This document shows positions 32,781 through 42,239 of a DNA stretch of 64,000 bases, one piece after another. Within the stretch, counting starts at the first letter, position 1. Every line of letters begins with the position of its first letter. The notes under the pieces were generated by a model that had not been told where the DNA came from, did not search any database, and saw nothing but the letters and a program-made list of their open reading frames with translations. The DNA comes from Frankia alni ACN14a (lineage in GTDB: Bacteria; Actinomycetota; Actinomycetes; Frankiales; Frankiaceae), in assembly GCF_000058485.1 (NCBI RefSeq), contig NC_008278.1:3404962-3468961 (forward strand), written 5' to 3'. Position numbers and translations under genes: made by a program.

Positions 32781-34322
32781 TCAGGCCTTGGCCTGCGCGT
32801 CGGACCGGGCGGGGTTGGCCTGCTGCGCGGCCTTCGGGTCGGTCAGGTGCTGCTTGGCCCGCACGCCCGCCTCGATCCGGCCGCCGAGGTCCTTGTCGAC
32901 GTTGCGCCAGTACTCGAAGGCGCGCTCGAGAACCGGCTCGCTGACCCCGTTGAGCAGGTGGCCGACGATGTTGTCGACCAGCCGGGCCCGGGCGGCGTCG
33001 TCGAGGACCTCGCGGACCATCGTGCCGGCCTGGCCCCAGTCGTCGTCGTCGGGACGCAGGGTGTAGGCGGTGCGCACCATCTCGCCGTCGGCGTGCCAGC
33101 GGCCGCCGTCGTCGGTCAGCTCCGGCCGGGCCGCCGGGCCGCCGTAGGAGTTCGGCGCGTACACCGGGTCGCTGACGTTCTGCACCCGCATCGCGCCGTC
33201 CTTGGAATAGCTGTGGACGGGGACCTTCGGCGAGTTCACCGGGATCTGCTTGTAGTTCACCCCGAGGCGGGCGCGGTGGGCGTCGGCGTAGCTGAACCCG
33301 CGGGCCAGCAGCATCTTGTCGGGAGACAGCCCGGTGCCGGCGACGAGATTGTTCGGCTCGAAGGCGGCCTGCTCCATCTCGGTGTGGTAGTCGCTGACGT
33401 TGCGGTTGAGGGTGAGGCGGCCGACCTCGTGCAGCGGGTAGTCGGCGTGCGGCCACACCTTCGTCAGGTCGAACGGGTTGAACCGGTAGGTCTTCGCGTC
33501 CTCGAACGGCATGATCTGCATCTTCAGCGTCCAGCTCGGGAACTCCCCGTCCCGGATGTGCTCGTACAGGTCACGCTGGTGGTAGTCGGTGTCGATCGCC
33601 GCCATCTGGTCGGCCTCGTCCTGGGTGAAGAACTCGATGCCCTGGTCGGTCTTGAAGTGGTACTTCACCCAGAACTGCTCGCCGGCCGCATTGATCCACA
33701 TATAGGTGTGGCTCGAGTAGCCGTTCATGTGCCGCCACGTGCGCGGGATGCCGCGGTCGCCCATCAGCCAGGTGACCTGGTGGGCGGATTCCGGCGACAG
33801 CGTCCAGAAGTCCCACTGCATGTCGTGGTCGCGCAGGTTGTTGTCGGCGCGCCGCTTCTGCGAGCGGATGAAGTGCTGGAACTTCAGCGGGTCCCGGATG
33901 AAGAACACCGGCGTGTTGTTGCCGACGATGTCGAGGTTCCCCGCGCTGGTGTAGAACTTCACCGCGAAGCCGCGCGGGTCGCGCCAGGTGTCGGGGGAGC
34001 CCCGCTCGCCCGCCACGGTCGAGAACCGGATGAGTACGTCCGTCCTGGCGCCCGGCTGGAACACCGCCGCCCGGGTGAAGGCGCTGACGTCGTTGGTCAC
34101 CTCGAAGGCGCCGAACGCGCCGCCGCCCTTGGCGTGCGGCTGGCGCTCCGGGATGCGCTCCCGGTTGAAGTTCGCCATCTGCTCCAGCAGATAGTGGTCT
34201 TGCAGCAGCAGTGGGCCGTCCGGCCCGACGGTCAACGAGTGTTCGTCGCTGGCGACGGGCACTCCGGCGTCGGTCGTCGTCGGACGGGTCTCAGTCGTCG
34301 GACGGGTCTCGTATGTGGTCAC
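32781..34322 (-). CDS. katA: monofunctional haem catalase
   Basis: A 513-residue small-subunit catalase that removes hydrogen peroxide in the cytoplasm. The distal His63 ([13 protein letters not shown]), distal Asn in [14 protein letters not shown] (about 135) and proximal Tyr motif [14 protein letters not shown] are all present, so it should be active. It lies 15 bp downstream of furA on the same strand and is probably transcribed from the furA promoter, hence peroxide-inducible. The C-terminus carries an Ala/Gln/Lys-rich tail. Confidence 0.95.
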   Translation of the reverse strand: MTTYETRPTTETRPTTTDAGVPVASDEHSLTVGPDGPLLLQDHYLLEQMANFNRERIPERQPHAKGGGAFGAFEVTNDVSAFTRAAVFQPGARTDVLIRFSTVAGERGSPDTWRDPRGFAVKFYTSAGNLDIVGNNTPVFFIRDPLKFQHFIRSQKRRADNNLRDHDMQWDFWTLSPESAHQVTWLMGDRGIPRTWRHMNGYSSHTYMWINAAGEQFWVKYHFKTDQGIEFFTQDEADQMAAIDTDYHQRDLYEHIRDGEFPSWTLKMQIMPFEDAKTYRFNPFDLTKVWPHADYPLHEVGRLTLNRNVSDYHTEMEQAAFEPNNLVAGTGLSPDKMLLARGFSYADAHRARLGVNYKQIPVNSPKVPVHSYSKDGAMRVQNVSDPVYAPNSYGGPAARPELTDDGGRWHADGEMVRTAYTLRPDDDDWGQAGTMVREVLDDAARARLVDNIVGHLLNGVSEPVLERAFEYWRNVDKDLGGRIEAGVRAKQHLTDPKAAQQANPARSDAQAKA

Positions 34323-34337
34323 AACGTCCTCCTCGCC

Positions 34338-34784
34338 TTACCGTGCAGGGACACCATCCGATCCGCTGTCACCTGGTCTGCAGTCGCGGCACACGCCCCA
34401 GAACACGACCTCGGCCTCCTCGATCACGAACCCGGCGTCGTCGGCCGGCTCCAGGCAGGGGCGAGCGCCGGTCACGCAGTCCACATCGGCTACCCGCCCG
34501 CAGACGCGACAAACCAGATGGTGATGGTTGTCGGCCGTGCGGGTCTCGAAGCGGGCCGGCGAGCCCGCGGGCTCGATGCGGCGGACGAGACCGGCGGTCA
34601 CGAACACCGTCAGCACGTCGTAGATGGCCTGCTTCGAGACCGTGCCCAGCCGGGCGCGAACCCGCTCGGCCACCGCGTCGGCCGTCGCGTGCGGATGCTC
34701 GGCGAGCACGTCCAGCACCGCGAGACGCGGCCCCGTCACGCGCAGGCCGGCCCCCCGCAACGTCGTTGCCCGGTCGGTGGCCAT
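34338..34784 (-). CDS. furA: Fur-family peroxide sensor/repressor (FurA-like)
   Basis: A 148-residue Fur protein. The winged helix (AVLDVLAEHPHATADAVAERV, SKQAIYDVLTVFVTAGL) is followed by the metal-binding DNHHHLVCRVCG and a second CxxC near residue 133 (VCRDC). The order furA-katA and the box upstream identify it as the peroxide-responsive FurA type rather than an iron regulator. ATG 34784 has no obvious SD and sits about 6 bp after a -10-like CACGAT, so the message may be leaderless. Confidence 0.93.
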   Translation of the reverse strand: MATDRATTLRGAGLRVTGPRLAVLDVLAEHPHATADAVAERVRARLGTVSKQAIYDVLTVFVTAGLVRRIEPAGSPARFETRTADNHHHLVCRVCGRVADVDCVTGARPCLEPADDAGFVIEEAEVVFWGVCRDCRPGDSGSDGVPAR

Positions 34785-34801
34785 GGACCGATCGTGTCAC
34801 C

Positions 34802-34821
34802 TTTTCTGGAAGGAGTCAATT
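34802..34821 (-). promoter_or_regulatory. FurA box and -35 region of the furA-katA operon
   Basis: On the minus strand the sequence is AATTGACTCCTTCCAGAAAA. TTGACT makes a good -35 box, 17 bp from CACGAT. The TTGACT-N-TTCCAGAAA pattern matches the FurA autoregulatory site known from mycobacteria and streptomycetes. FurA bound here would repress its own operon until oxidised. Confidence 0.75.
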
Positions 34822-34840
34822 TAACGACCAGGTCGTCTTG

Positions 34841-34915
34841 CCGGGCCCCGTCTTACCGGGCCCCGCGTTACCGAGTCCCGCGTGACCGGGCTCCGCGCTA
34901 CTGGGCCTCGAGCAG
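34841..34915. repeat. 15-bp tandem repeat anchored on a stop codon
   Basis: Units start at 34841, 34856, 34871 and 34886, of the form CCGGGCCCCGCGTTA, and a diverged fifth unit continues into the end of the phosphotransferase gene. Each unit ends in CTA, TGA or TTA; in the last, CTA is the gene's stop codon (TAG on the minus strand). Confidence 0.85.
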
Positions 34916-36073
34916 GGCCAGGGTGTCGAGGTCGGCGGTCGCGATGGAGAAACGTCCGATCATCGTGTGGTTGTCCTGCCCCCAGTGGTCCTTGGTACCC
35001 ATCCAGGCCTGCAGCCCGTACATCGCCCACCGGCGGTACTGCTCCCAGATCGCGTCCGCGGACGGGACGTCGCGCGCGCCCGTGGCCAGCAGCGCCTCCC
35101 GGTAGCGGACCAGCAGCTCGCGCTCGTGGGCGCGGCGTTCGTCGACGGTGAGCGCGCCGACCATGAAGTAGCTGACGTCGCGCCAGGCGTGGCCCTTGCG
35201 GACCATCTGCCAGTCCAGCCAGATGCGGTGGCCGTCCGGGCGCAGGTAGGTGTTGCCCAGGTAGGCGTCGCCGTGCACGATCGTGCGCGGCCCGGTCTGC
35301 TCGCGGGCGTACTGGTTGAGCAGGTCGTAGGCGCGCAGGAAGCGCTGCGGGTCGGCGACCATCCAGGCCGGCAGCCGTTCGATGTAGACGTCGCGGCCGA
35401 GGTTCTCCTCGACCAGCCACCACATGATCCGGGCCTGGTCGCAGTCGCCGCGGGTGTCCATCGAGGTGGGCAGCCAGCTCGCCGCGTCGAGCCGGGGGCT
35501 CGCCCAGTAGCTGCCGTGCAGGACGGCCATGTCGTCGAGCGCCCGGCCGACCGCGTCGACGCCGATGTGCTGGTAGCTGTTGCCGAACTCGCCGCCGAGC
35601 TCGATGAGGTCCTCCAGCACCGCCAGCCCCTGGCCGCTGCCGTCGGGATCCCAGTCGGCGTAGTAGAACCGCGGCGCCGGGATGGCGCTGCCCTCGACCA
35701 GCTCGTGGTAGAAGCGAGCCTCCACCTGGCAGATGTCCATGGGGTTCGCGCGGCCGGTGAAGTTCGCCTTGAGGCACAGGTGCTCGGGCAGGCCCGCCCG
35801 CCGGCCGACCTCGTTGTAGGTGACGGCGACCCGCCCCTTCGTGGTGTGGGTGTTGCGCAGCTCCACGGTCCGCAGGTCGGTCACCTCGATGCCCGGGTAG
35901 CGGTTGGCCAGCATCGCACCTAACCAGGGGGCGGTGATCTCCTCCCAGCGCATCGGCATCGGCGCCGGCCGGGCGTACGGACCGTAGCTGTCCAACTCCG
36001 TGACATCGGGCCGCCAGGGCTGGGCGGAGGGCAGGCTCGGGCTGTTCGACACGCGGCGACTCCCGTCGTTCAC
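34898..36073 (-). CDS. aminoglycoside-phosphotransferase-like small-molecule kinase
   Basis: A 391-residue protein-kinase-like fold enzyme of the APH/choline kinase group. The catalytic loop is IVHGDAYLGNTYL (HGDxxxxN, about 270-282) followed by the metal-binding IWLDWQ. RPAPMPMRWEEITAPWLGAML near residue 35 begins the conserved part. Members phosphorylate diverse alcohols; some actinobacterial relatives sit in steroid or terpenoid regions. The GTG at 36073 and one seven codons later are both possible starts. No substrate can be inferred. Confidence 0.82.
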   Translation of the reverse strand: MNDGSRRVSNSPSLPSAQPWRPDVTELDSYGPYARPAPMPMRWEEITAPWLGAMLANRYPGIEVTDLRTVELRNTHTTKGRVAVTYNEVGRRAGLPEHLCLKANFTGRANPMDICQVEARFYHELVEGSAIPAPRFYYADWDPDGSGQGLAVLEDLIELGGEFGNSYQHIGVDAVGRALDDMAVLHGSYWASPRLDAASWLPTSMDTRGDCDQARIMWWLVEENLGRDVYIERLPAWMVADPQRFLRAYDLLNQYAREQTGPRTIVHGDAYLGNTYLRPDGHRIWLDWQMVRKGHAWRDVSYFMVGALTVDERRAHERELLVRYREALLATGARDVPSADAIWEQYRRWAMYGLQAWMGTKDHWGQDNHTMIGRFSIATADLDTLALLEAQ

Positions 36074-36193
36074 ACTCGGCTACGACACCCGCCCTGTGCA
36101 GGCACTGGCGCCGGTGGCAGATTGTGTCAGCCTTGCCCGTCACACGCCTGTTCACGTGGGACGCTCGGTTCGGCCGGAGATCATCCTTTTCTC

Positions 36194-36215
36194 TGGCACC
36201 GGGTGCCACTAGAGT
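36194..36215 (+). promoter_or_regulatory. palindromic operator candidate overlapping a -10 box
   Basis: TGGCACCGGGTGCCA (36194-36208) is a perfect 15-bp palindrome. It is followed directly by TAGAGT (36210-36215), a fair -10 box, about 95 bp before the flavoprotein start at 36311. A repressor binding here would block that promoter. Confidence 0.45.
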
Positions 36216-36310
36216 GCTGGGCGTCCGGCGGCTGGCGCAGAGGTGTGCCGGTGCAGGCGTGTCGTGTCGGTGGGCGCTGGCCCGCCCCGGTCGTGGAGGG
36301 CTCTGGCTGC

Positions 36311-37519
36311 ATGGACAGGATCGTCATCGTGGGGGCGGGGCTCGCCGGCGGGCGGGCGGCGGTGGAACTGCGCGCGCAGGGGTTCACCGGGAGCATCGTG
36401 CTGCTGGGCGCGGAGGAGCACCCGCCCTACGACCGGCCACCGCTGTCCAAGGGTGTGCTGTCGGGTCGGCTCGAGGAGACCACCCTGCCGCTCGACCTCG
36501 GCGGCGTGGAGGTCCGGCTCGGCCAGCGGGCCACCGGGCTGCGCCCCGGGACCGTGGAGACGGACGCGGGCCCGCTCGCCTACGACGGGCTGGTGCTCGC
36601 CACCGGGGCCGCGCCGGTGACCCTGCCGGGTGACGGGCCGCAGCGGGTGCTGCGCACCATCGACGACGCGCGGGGGCTGCGCGACGCGCTCAAGCCCGGC
36701 GTCCGCCTGGTCGTCGTCGGCGCGGGGTGGATCGGCGCGGAGGTCGCGACGATCGCGGCGAAGATCGGCGCCGAGGTGACGGTGATCGAGGCGGCCGCGT
36801 CGCCGCTGCAGGTGGCGCTCGGCGGCGAGGTCGGCGGGCAGACCGTGCCCTGGTACGCCGAGGCGGGCGTGGACCTGCGCCTCGGGGTGTCGGTGCGCGA
36901 GATCGGCCCGCAGGCGCTGGTGCTCGGCGACGGTGAGGTGCTGGCGGCCGACGAGGTCGTCGTCGGGGTGGGCGTGCGCCCGGACACCGCCTGGCTCGCC
37001 GAGTCCGGCCTCGTCCTGGACCGGGGGGTCGTCGCCGACGAGCATCTCGCCGCCTCCTGGAGCGCGGACGGGCCGCCGGTGGTGGTGGTCGGGGACTGCG
37101 CGGCGTGGTGGTCGCGGCGCTACGACCGGCGGCTGCGGGTGGAGCACTGGGACTGCGCGCAGGGCAGCCCCGCGGTCGCCGCGGCCACGCTGCTCGGCGG
37201 CGAGGCGGTCTACGACCCGGTGCCCTACTTCTGGTCGGAGCAGTTCGGCCGGATGGTGCAGGTCGTCGGGCTGGCGGGGGCGGGGGACACGCGGGTGTGG
37301 CGGGGGGACCCCGGCGCCGTCACGGCGCCGGAGGCCAGGCGGGCGCCCGGCTGGTCCGTCGGCTGGTTCGCGCCCGACGGCCGCCTGTCCGCGATCGCGA
37401 CCGTGAACCGCCCCATGGACGCCGTCGCCGCCCGTCGCCTGATCGCCGCCGACGCGGTTGTGGACGCCGAGCGATTCACCGACCTCGCGATCCCCCTGAA
37501 GGACCTCGCCACCGCGTGA
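36311..37519 (+). CDS. FAD/NAD(P)-dependent ferredoxin-reductase-like oxidoreductase
   Basis: A 402-residue flavoprotein of the ferredoxin/putidaredoxin reductase kind that passes electrons from NAD(P)H to a ferredoxin. It has the FAD motif VGAGLAGGRAAVELR at the N-terminus, PPYDRPPLSKGVL, a second dinucleotide motif VVVGAGWIGAEVATIAA, and VVVGDCAAW for the FAD ribityl chain. ATG 36311 is the usual start. The last codons form the first unit of a 16-bp tandem repeat. No ferredoxin or P450 gene is adjacent; the P450 at 52921 is a possible distant partner. Confidence 0.9.
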   Translation: MDRIVIVGAGLAGGRAAVELRAQGFTGSIVLLGAEEHPPYDRPPLSKGVLSGRLEETTLPLDLGGVEVRLGQRATGLRPGTVETDAGPLAYDGLVLATGAAPVTLPGDGPQRVLRTIDDARGLRDALKPGVRLVVVGAGWIGAEVATIAAKIGAEVTVIEAAASPLQVALGGEVGGQTVPWYAEAGVDLRLGVSVREIGPQALVLGDGEVLAADEVVVGVGVRPDTAWLAESGLVLDRGVVADEHLAASWSADGPPVVVVGDCAAWWSRRYDRRLRVEHWDCAQGSPAVAAATLLGGEAVYDPVPYFWSEQFGRMVQVVGLAGAGDTRVWRGDPGAVTAPEARRAPGWSVGWFAPDGRLSAIATVNRPMDAVAARRLIAADAVVDAERFTDLAIPLKDLATA

Positions 37520-37629
37520 CCTAACCACCGCGTGACCTCGCCACCGCGTGACCTCGCCACCGCGTGACCTCGCCACCGCGTGACCTCGCCACCGCGTGAC
37601 CTCGCCACCGCGTGACCTCGCCACCGCAA
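37502..37629. repeat. eight 16-bp tandem copies spanning the stop codon
   Basis: GACCTCGCCACCGCGT is repeated eight times without gaps from 37502. Copy 2 has two substitutions and copy 8 ends in AA. Copy 1 encodes the last residues of the flavoprotein, and the TGA stop sits at the junction of copies 1 and 2. Confidence 0.93.
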
Positions 37630-37804
37630 GACGCGGACCTCCCCACACTCGCGCCCGATTCGTCGGGAATAATGCGCAGTGCGACCTGTTCGCTCCACTG
37701 TGGCAGCTCTGCCGCTACAGACCTGCCGCTACAGCTCTGCCGCGGCAGCTCGGAGCGGGTCGGCGGGGACCGAGGACTCGGCGGACGAGAGGCATGGGGC
37801 TGGC

Positions 37805-38665
37805 GTGGGAGACGTGCAGGATCGTGAGGAGCCCAGGCCGTGGTGGAACAGCGCGGTCGAGGGCGACCTGGCGTCGGTGGATCTGAAGACCGATCAGCCG
37901 CATTCGGCCCGTATCTATGACTACTTCCTGGGCGGGAAGGACAACTTCCCGGCGGACCGCGCCGCCGCCGAGCAGGCACTGATCGGTTTCCCGACGGCCC
38001 GGACCGGCGCCCGGGAGAACCGGGCCTTTCTGCGGCGGGTGACCCGCTTCCTCGCGGCGCAGCGGGGGATCAGGCAGTTCCTCGACATCGGCACCGGCAT
38101 CCCCACGTCCCCGAACCTGCACGAGATCGCGCAGGCGGCGGTCCCGGACGCGCGGGTGGTCTACGCGGACAACGACCCGATCGTGCTGGCACACGCCCGC
38201 GCCCTGCTCGCCAGCACCCCGCAGGGTCGGACCGCCTACATCGACGCGGACCTGCGGGATCCGGCTGCGATTCTCGCCTCCACCGAGCTGCGGGACACCC
38301 TCGACCTGGCCCGCCCGGTGGCGCTGTCGCTGATCGCGGTCTTCCACTTCATCCCCGACGAGGCCGACCCGTACGGGATCGCCGCCAGGCTGCTCGACGC
38401 GCTGCCCTCGGGCAGCTACCTGGCGCTCTCGCACGCCACCGCAGACCTCGATCCCGGCGCCGAAGAGCTGGCCGCGACCTACCGGGCGCGCGGCGTGTCG
38501 ATGACCATGCGCGGCCGGGCGGCGGTGGAACGGTTCTTCGCCGGGCTGGAGCTCGTCGAGCCGGGCGTGGTGGCCGCCCAGCGCTGGCGCCCGGACGACC
38601 CGACGCTCGCAGGAGTGGCCGACGCCGAGGTCAGTGGATACGGCGGTCTCGCCCGCAAGCCCTGA
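37805..38665 (+). CDS. DUF574-type SAM-dependent methyltransferase
   Basis: A roughly 286-residue protein of the PF04672 family found in large numbers in actinomycetes. Typical segments are DQPHSARIYDYFLGGKDNFPAD near the N-terminus, the SAM motif FLDIGTGIPTSPNLHEIAQ (about 95-112) and VVYADNDPIVLAHARALL. The start is GTG 37805 or GTG 37814; neither has an ideal SD. Substrates of this family are generally unknown. It stands alone here. Confidence 0.85.
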   Translation: MGDVQDREEPRPWWNSAVEGDLASVDLKTDQPHSARIYDYFLGGKDNFPADRAAAEQALIGFPTARTGARENRAFLRRVTRFLAAQRGIRQFLDIGTGIPTSPNLHEIAQAAVPDARVVYADNDPIVLAHARALLASTPQGRTAYIDADLRDPAAILASTELRDTLDLARPVALSLIAVFHFIPDEADPYGIAARLLDALPSGSYLALSHATADLDPGAEELAATYRARGVSMTMRGRAAVERFFAGLELVEPGVVAAQRWRPDDPTLAGVADAEVSGYGGLARKP

Positions 38666-38885
38666 TGTGACAGCGTCATCTGGGTGCATTCCGTCCGGTC
38701 CAGTGGACCAACCCAGGGGTTGCCTGCCTTCACCCGTGCGGAGAAGTGCGCGTCGAATCTCCGTAGAATAATGCATAACCATGTTGAACTGACCCTTGGA
38801 TCTAACGTCTGTCCCGGTCGATGGAAATGACAGTTCATCGACGACCGCAAGGTCACATATCCGCGACCCAGGACGGGACGAGAAA

Positions 38886-40973
38886 ATGCAGGCGGAAGAC
38901 ATGCCGGACGGGACTGGTTCCCGACCGCAGGAGAATCCCGGCGGCGGTGATGGACGGGTCCACCCACGCCGCCGGCGCGGTGCGCGCGGGGGCGCAACGG
39001 CCCGCCGCCGGCACGGGCGGCCACCCGGACCCAGCCGCGTGCGGATCGAGCTGCCGCGGCACCGTTCAGTGCGATCCCCACGCCGGCGCCGGAGCACCAC
39101 CAGGCTCCGCGGCCGGCTCGGTTGGGCGGCCGTGGCGCTGGCCAGCGTCACGGCGAGCACGTGGGCGCTGGCGACGCCCGCGAGCGCCGCCACGGTCACG
39201 ATCGAGGACACCGCCGTCGGCACCGGGAACAACCAGGTCTCCTACACGGGAACCTGGACCCAGTGCAGCGGATGCGCGCCCAGTACCCTCAACGGCAGCT
39301 ATCGGTCTTCCACGAACTACGGCTCGATCGCCACGGTCCGGTTCACCGGAACCCAGGCCAACATCTTCGGCGTCAAGGGGCCTGACGGCGGGCACGCCGC
39401 CTTCAGCGTCGACGGCAGGACGCCGACGGTCGTGGACACCTTCGCGACGACCCTCGCCGCCAGCCTGGTGTTCAGCACGGGCCCACTCTCGGCGGGCGCC
39501 CACACCGTGCAGATCACGAACATCCACGAGCGGAACCCGGCGTCCAACGGTTACTACGTCGCCTTCGACCGCGCCGAGGTCACCACCGACCCGGCGCCGC
39601 CCCCACCACCGCCACCGGCCCCGACGGCGACCGTCGTCGAGGACACCGCCATCGGCACCGGGAACAACCAGGTCTCCTACTCCACCGGCTGGGTGCCCTG
39701 CGTCGGCTGTGTGACCTCACCCAACAACAGCCTGTACTACACCGGCGTCGCCAATGCGGTCGCCACGGTCCGGTTCACCGGCACCCAGATCAACGTCTAC
39801 GGGGTCAAGGGTTCGGCCAACGGGTTCGGGACGTTCCGGATCGACGGCGCCCAACCGGTCGTCGTCGACACGTACGCCCCGGTTTCCTCCGTGACCCTGC
39901 TGTACACCTCGAACCTGCTGACGGCCGGCGCGCACACCCTGACGTTCACGAACGACGGCCATCGCAGCACCGCGTCCAGCGGGAACAACATCGGGTTCGA
40001 CCGGGCCGAGATCACCACCACGTCCGTGCCGAGCACGCCCCCGATCTACGCCGGTCCCCGCTCGGGCAAGCCGTGGCTGTCCGGCACCTTTCCCGACCCG
40101 GTCATGAACCAGTCGAACCTCGAGGCGTTCTGCACCTGGCGCGGCACCCCCTGCGACTTCGTCCTGCTCTATGTGACGCGGAACAACTGGACGAACGTCA
40201 CCCAGCCGGCGGATCTGTTGCGTACGTTCGCCACCTGGCCGGGAAGACTGATCATCTCCATTCCGCCGTTCCCGGAGAACATCGGCGCCAGTAACGCGAC
40301 CTGCGCCACCGGCGCCTACGACTCGTACTGGCGGACCTTCGGCACCTTCCTGAACACCTACGGCCGGCAGAACTCCTTCCTGCGGCTCGGCTGGGAGAGC
40401 AACGGGGACTGGTACCAGTGGGCGGGCACCAACCCGACCGACTACGTCAACTGCTTCCGGCATGTCGCGGACGCCATCAACTCGACGGCCGAGCCGGATC
40501 CCACCATCTGCTGGTGCCTCAACGCCCACTACTCGCAGAACCCGCCGAGCCACAATCCGATGGAGCTCTACCCCGGTGACGCCTGGGTCGACGGGGTCGG
40601 CCTCGACGCCTACGACCACTACCCGCCGTCCACGACGAAGGCCGCGTTCGACGCCCAGGCCAATGCACCCGGCGGGCTGAACTACTGGTACAACTTCGCC
40701 CAGGCCCACAACAAACTCTTCGGCGTCGGAGAGTGGGGTGTGGTCAGCGGCAGCGGTGACAACGGCGGCGGCGACAACGCCAACTACGTCCAGTGGATGT
40801 ACGACTGGTTCGTGGCCCATGCCGGCAAGGGATTCGCGTACGAGTACTACTTCAACAACTGTGACCAGGGCAACGTCGGGTCCAACCTGTACCGACCGCT
40901 CGGCAACGGGTGCTTCTATCGGAATCCCAACGCGGGGGCGCGATACAAGCAGCTCTATTCTGCCAGACCATAG
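38886..40973 (+). CDS. secreted GH26-type glycoside hydrolase with two N-terminal carbohydrate-binding-like modules
   Basis: A 695-residue exported enzyme. Residues 1-75 are an unusually long Arg-rich N-region; a hydrophobic core WAAVALASVTASTWA and cleavage after TPASAA follow. Two roughly 115-residue modules of similar sequence (TVTIEDTAVGTGNNQVSY... and ATVVEDTAIGTGNNQVSY...) are separated by a proline-rich linker. They resemble beta-sandwich sugar-binding modules. The rest is a GH26 barrel: LRLGWESNGDWY with the acid/base Glu504 and FGVGEWGVV with the nucleophile Glu616. Beta-mannanase activity is the family norm, but the substrate is not proven. ATG 38886 is preferred; an AT-rich promoter-like stretch lies near 38764. 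Confidence 0.88.
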   Translation: MQAEDMPDGTGSRPQENPGGGDGRVHPRRRRGARGGATARRRHGRPPGPSRVRIELPRHRSVRSPRRRRSTTRLRGRLGWAAVALASVTASTWALATPASAATVTIEDTAVGTGNNQVSYTGTWTQCSGCAPSTLNGSYRSSTNYGSIATVRFTGTQANIFGVKGPDGGHAAFSVDGRTPTVVDTFATTLAASLVFSTGPLSAGAHTVQITNIHERNPASNGYYVAFDRAEVTTDPAPPPPPPPAPTATVVEDTAIGTGNNQVSYSTGWVPCVGCVTSPNNSLYYTGVANAVATVRFTGTQINVYGVKGSANGFGTFRIDGAQPVVVDTYAPVSSVTLLYTSNLLTAGAHTLTFTNDGHRSTASSGNNIGFDRAEITTTSVPSTPPIYAGPRSGKPWLSGTFPDPVMNQSNLEAFCTWRGTPCDFVLLYVTRNNWTNVTQPADLLRTFATWPGRLIISIPPFPENIGASNATCATGAYDSYWRTFGTFLNTYGRQNSFLRLGWESNGDWYQWAGTNPTDYVNCFRHVADAINSTAEPDPTICWCLNAHYSQNPPSHNPMELYPGDAWVDGVGLDAYDHYPPSTTKAAFDAQANAPGGLNYWYNFAQAHNKLFGVGEWGVVSGSGDNGGGDNANYVQWMYDWFVAHAGKGFAYEYYFNNCDQGNVGSNLYRPLGNGCFYRNPNAGARYKQLYSARP

Positions 40974-40987
40974 TTGGCGAGGATTCG

Positions 40988-41029
40988 GAACGCGTTGCCC
41001 GCGGGCCCCGGTCCGCGGGCAACGCGTTC
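40988..41029 (+). terminator. strong hairpin terminator after the GH26 gene
   Basis: GAACGCGTTGCCCGCGG and CCGCGGGCAACGCGTTC form a perfect 17-bp stem with an 8-nt loop, 14 bp after the stop. It is the strongest terminator-like hairpin I found in the window; there is no long T-run. Confidence 0.8.
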
Positions 41030-41177
41030 GTCGGGTGGAGATCGGTAGGCCGCCGAGCGGTACGGGGGTCTGTGCTCGGGTACGAAAGCGCTGGCCGGGG
41101 GGAGGCGACAGCATGATCTTCAGTGTGGCGGCGGCGCGCGGTCCGGGACGCGACGCGGCGGGGCGGCCGCGCCGCGG

Positions 41178-42098
41178 TCAGGGGACCAGCCCGGCGAACA
41201 GATCGTCCTCCTTACCTGATGCAGCGGGGGGGCCCGGTGTGCCCCGGGCCAGCACGTAGTGCTCGGTGGCCCGGGCGGCCTGCCCGTCCCCGTTGACCAG
41301 GGCGAAGAAGAAGCCGTCGACGGTCATCTGGGTGCGATGCGCCCGCATCGCCTCGACCTTCGCGGCGAAGAAGTCGGGGGCCTCGATCCTCGTGGTGACC
41401 TTGGCGTCAGGAACCGACAGGAGCATGTCCGAGGGCATGCTGATCCCCTCGGGTGCGGTCTTCGCGAGATCGGACCGCCACAGCTGATCGACCGCGGCAT
41501 CGACCGCGGCCCGCGACAACGCCGTCTCGTACAGCTTCGAGACCTGCCATGGTTCGCCGGCCTGAGGTGCGAAGTCCGGGTCGGCGGCATCGTCGAAGGC
41601 CCGGACGGTCACGTCGTGCGCGCGGATGTGGTCCGGATGCCCGTAGTCCCCGATCGCGTCGTAGGTGACCATCACCTGCGGGCGGACCTCCCGCACGATC
41701 CGTACCAGCGCCTCGGACGCCGCCGTCAGGTCAGCCCGCCAGAAGGATCGCGGATCCGCGTTCGAGGGGCTGGACATCATCCCGCTGTCCCGCCAGCGGC
41801 CGGCGCCGCCGAGGAAGCGGTGATCGGTGACCCCGAGCGCGGCGCAGGCCCGCTCCAGCTCACCGATCCGGTACCCACCGAGCTGGTCCGCGTGGTCGGC
41901 CCGCAGATTGATCAGCTCGGGGATCAGTACCTCGCCCATCTCTCCCAGCGTGCAGGTGACGAGGACGACCCGGGTATCACGATCGGCGGCGTAGTGGGCC
42001 ATCGTCGCCCCGGTTGCGATCACTTCGTCATCCGGATGGGCGTGCACGAACAGAACACAGCGTTCGGGCGCGGTGACGGCACCAGGACCAGCAGACAC
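41178..42098 (-). CDS. mshB: GlcNAc-inositol deacetylase, mycothiol biosynthesis
   Basis: A roughly 306-residue zinc deacetylase of the PIG-L family. The metal-binding [17 protein letters not shown] and [17 protein letters not shown] motifs are intact, and [14 protein letters not shown] is characteristic of MshB rather than Mca or lipid deacetylases. It removes the acetyl group from GlcNAc-inositol in mycothiol synthesis. GTG 42098 is chosen because the longer frame to 42164 adds an unconserved basic tail. It is divergent from a cysteine desulfhydrase-like gene; cysteine is the other mycothiol precursor. Confidence 0.88.
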   Translation of the reverse strand: MSAGPGAVTAPERCVLFVHAHPDDEVIATGATMAHYAADRDTRVVLVTCTLGEMGEVLIPELINLRADHADQLGGYRIGELERACAALGVTDHRFLGGAGRWRDSGMMSSPSNADPRSFWRADLTAASEALVRIVREVRPQVMVTYDAIGDYGHPDHIRAHDVTVRAFDDAADPDFAPQAGEPWQVSKLYETALSRAAVDAAVDQLWRSDLAKTAPEGISMPSDMLLSVPDAKVTTRIEAPDFFAAKVEAMRAHRTQMTVDGFFFALVNGDGQAARATEHYVLARGTPGPPAASGKEDDLFAGLVP

Positions 42099-42239
42099 GG
42101 AACCGACCCTACGAGCGGTCGTCGGGGTTCGCACCTCGATGTCCCGCCGGTGCCGGCCGACCATGCGAGGGCCCCGCCGACCACGCTGCCTAGCACGTTG
42201 TCAACCACGCTGTCAACCACGCGAAGGCGAGGTGGACAC

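Noticed and set aside
34338-34784. Iron-uptake regulator (Fur/IdeR role)
   Set aside because: Direct linkage to katA and the FurA-type box indicate peroxide sensing.
37502-37629. CRISPR-like array
   Set aside because: Units are 16 bp and directly abutting with no spacers; it is a minisatellite.
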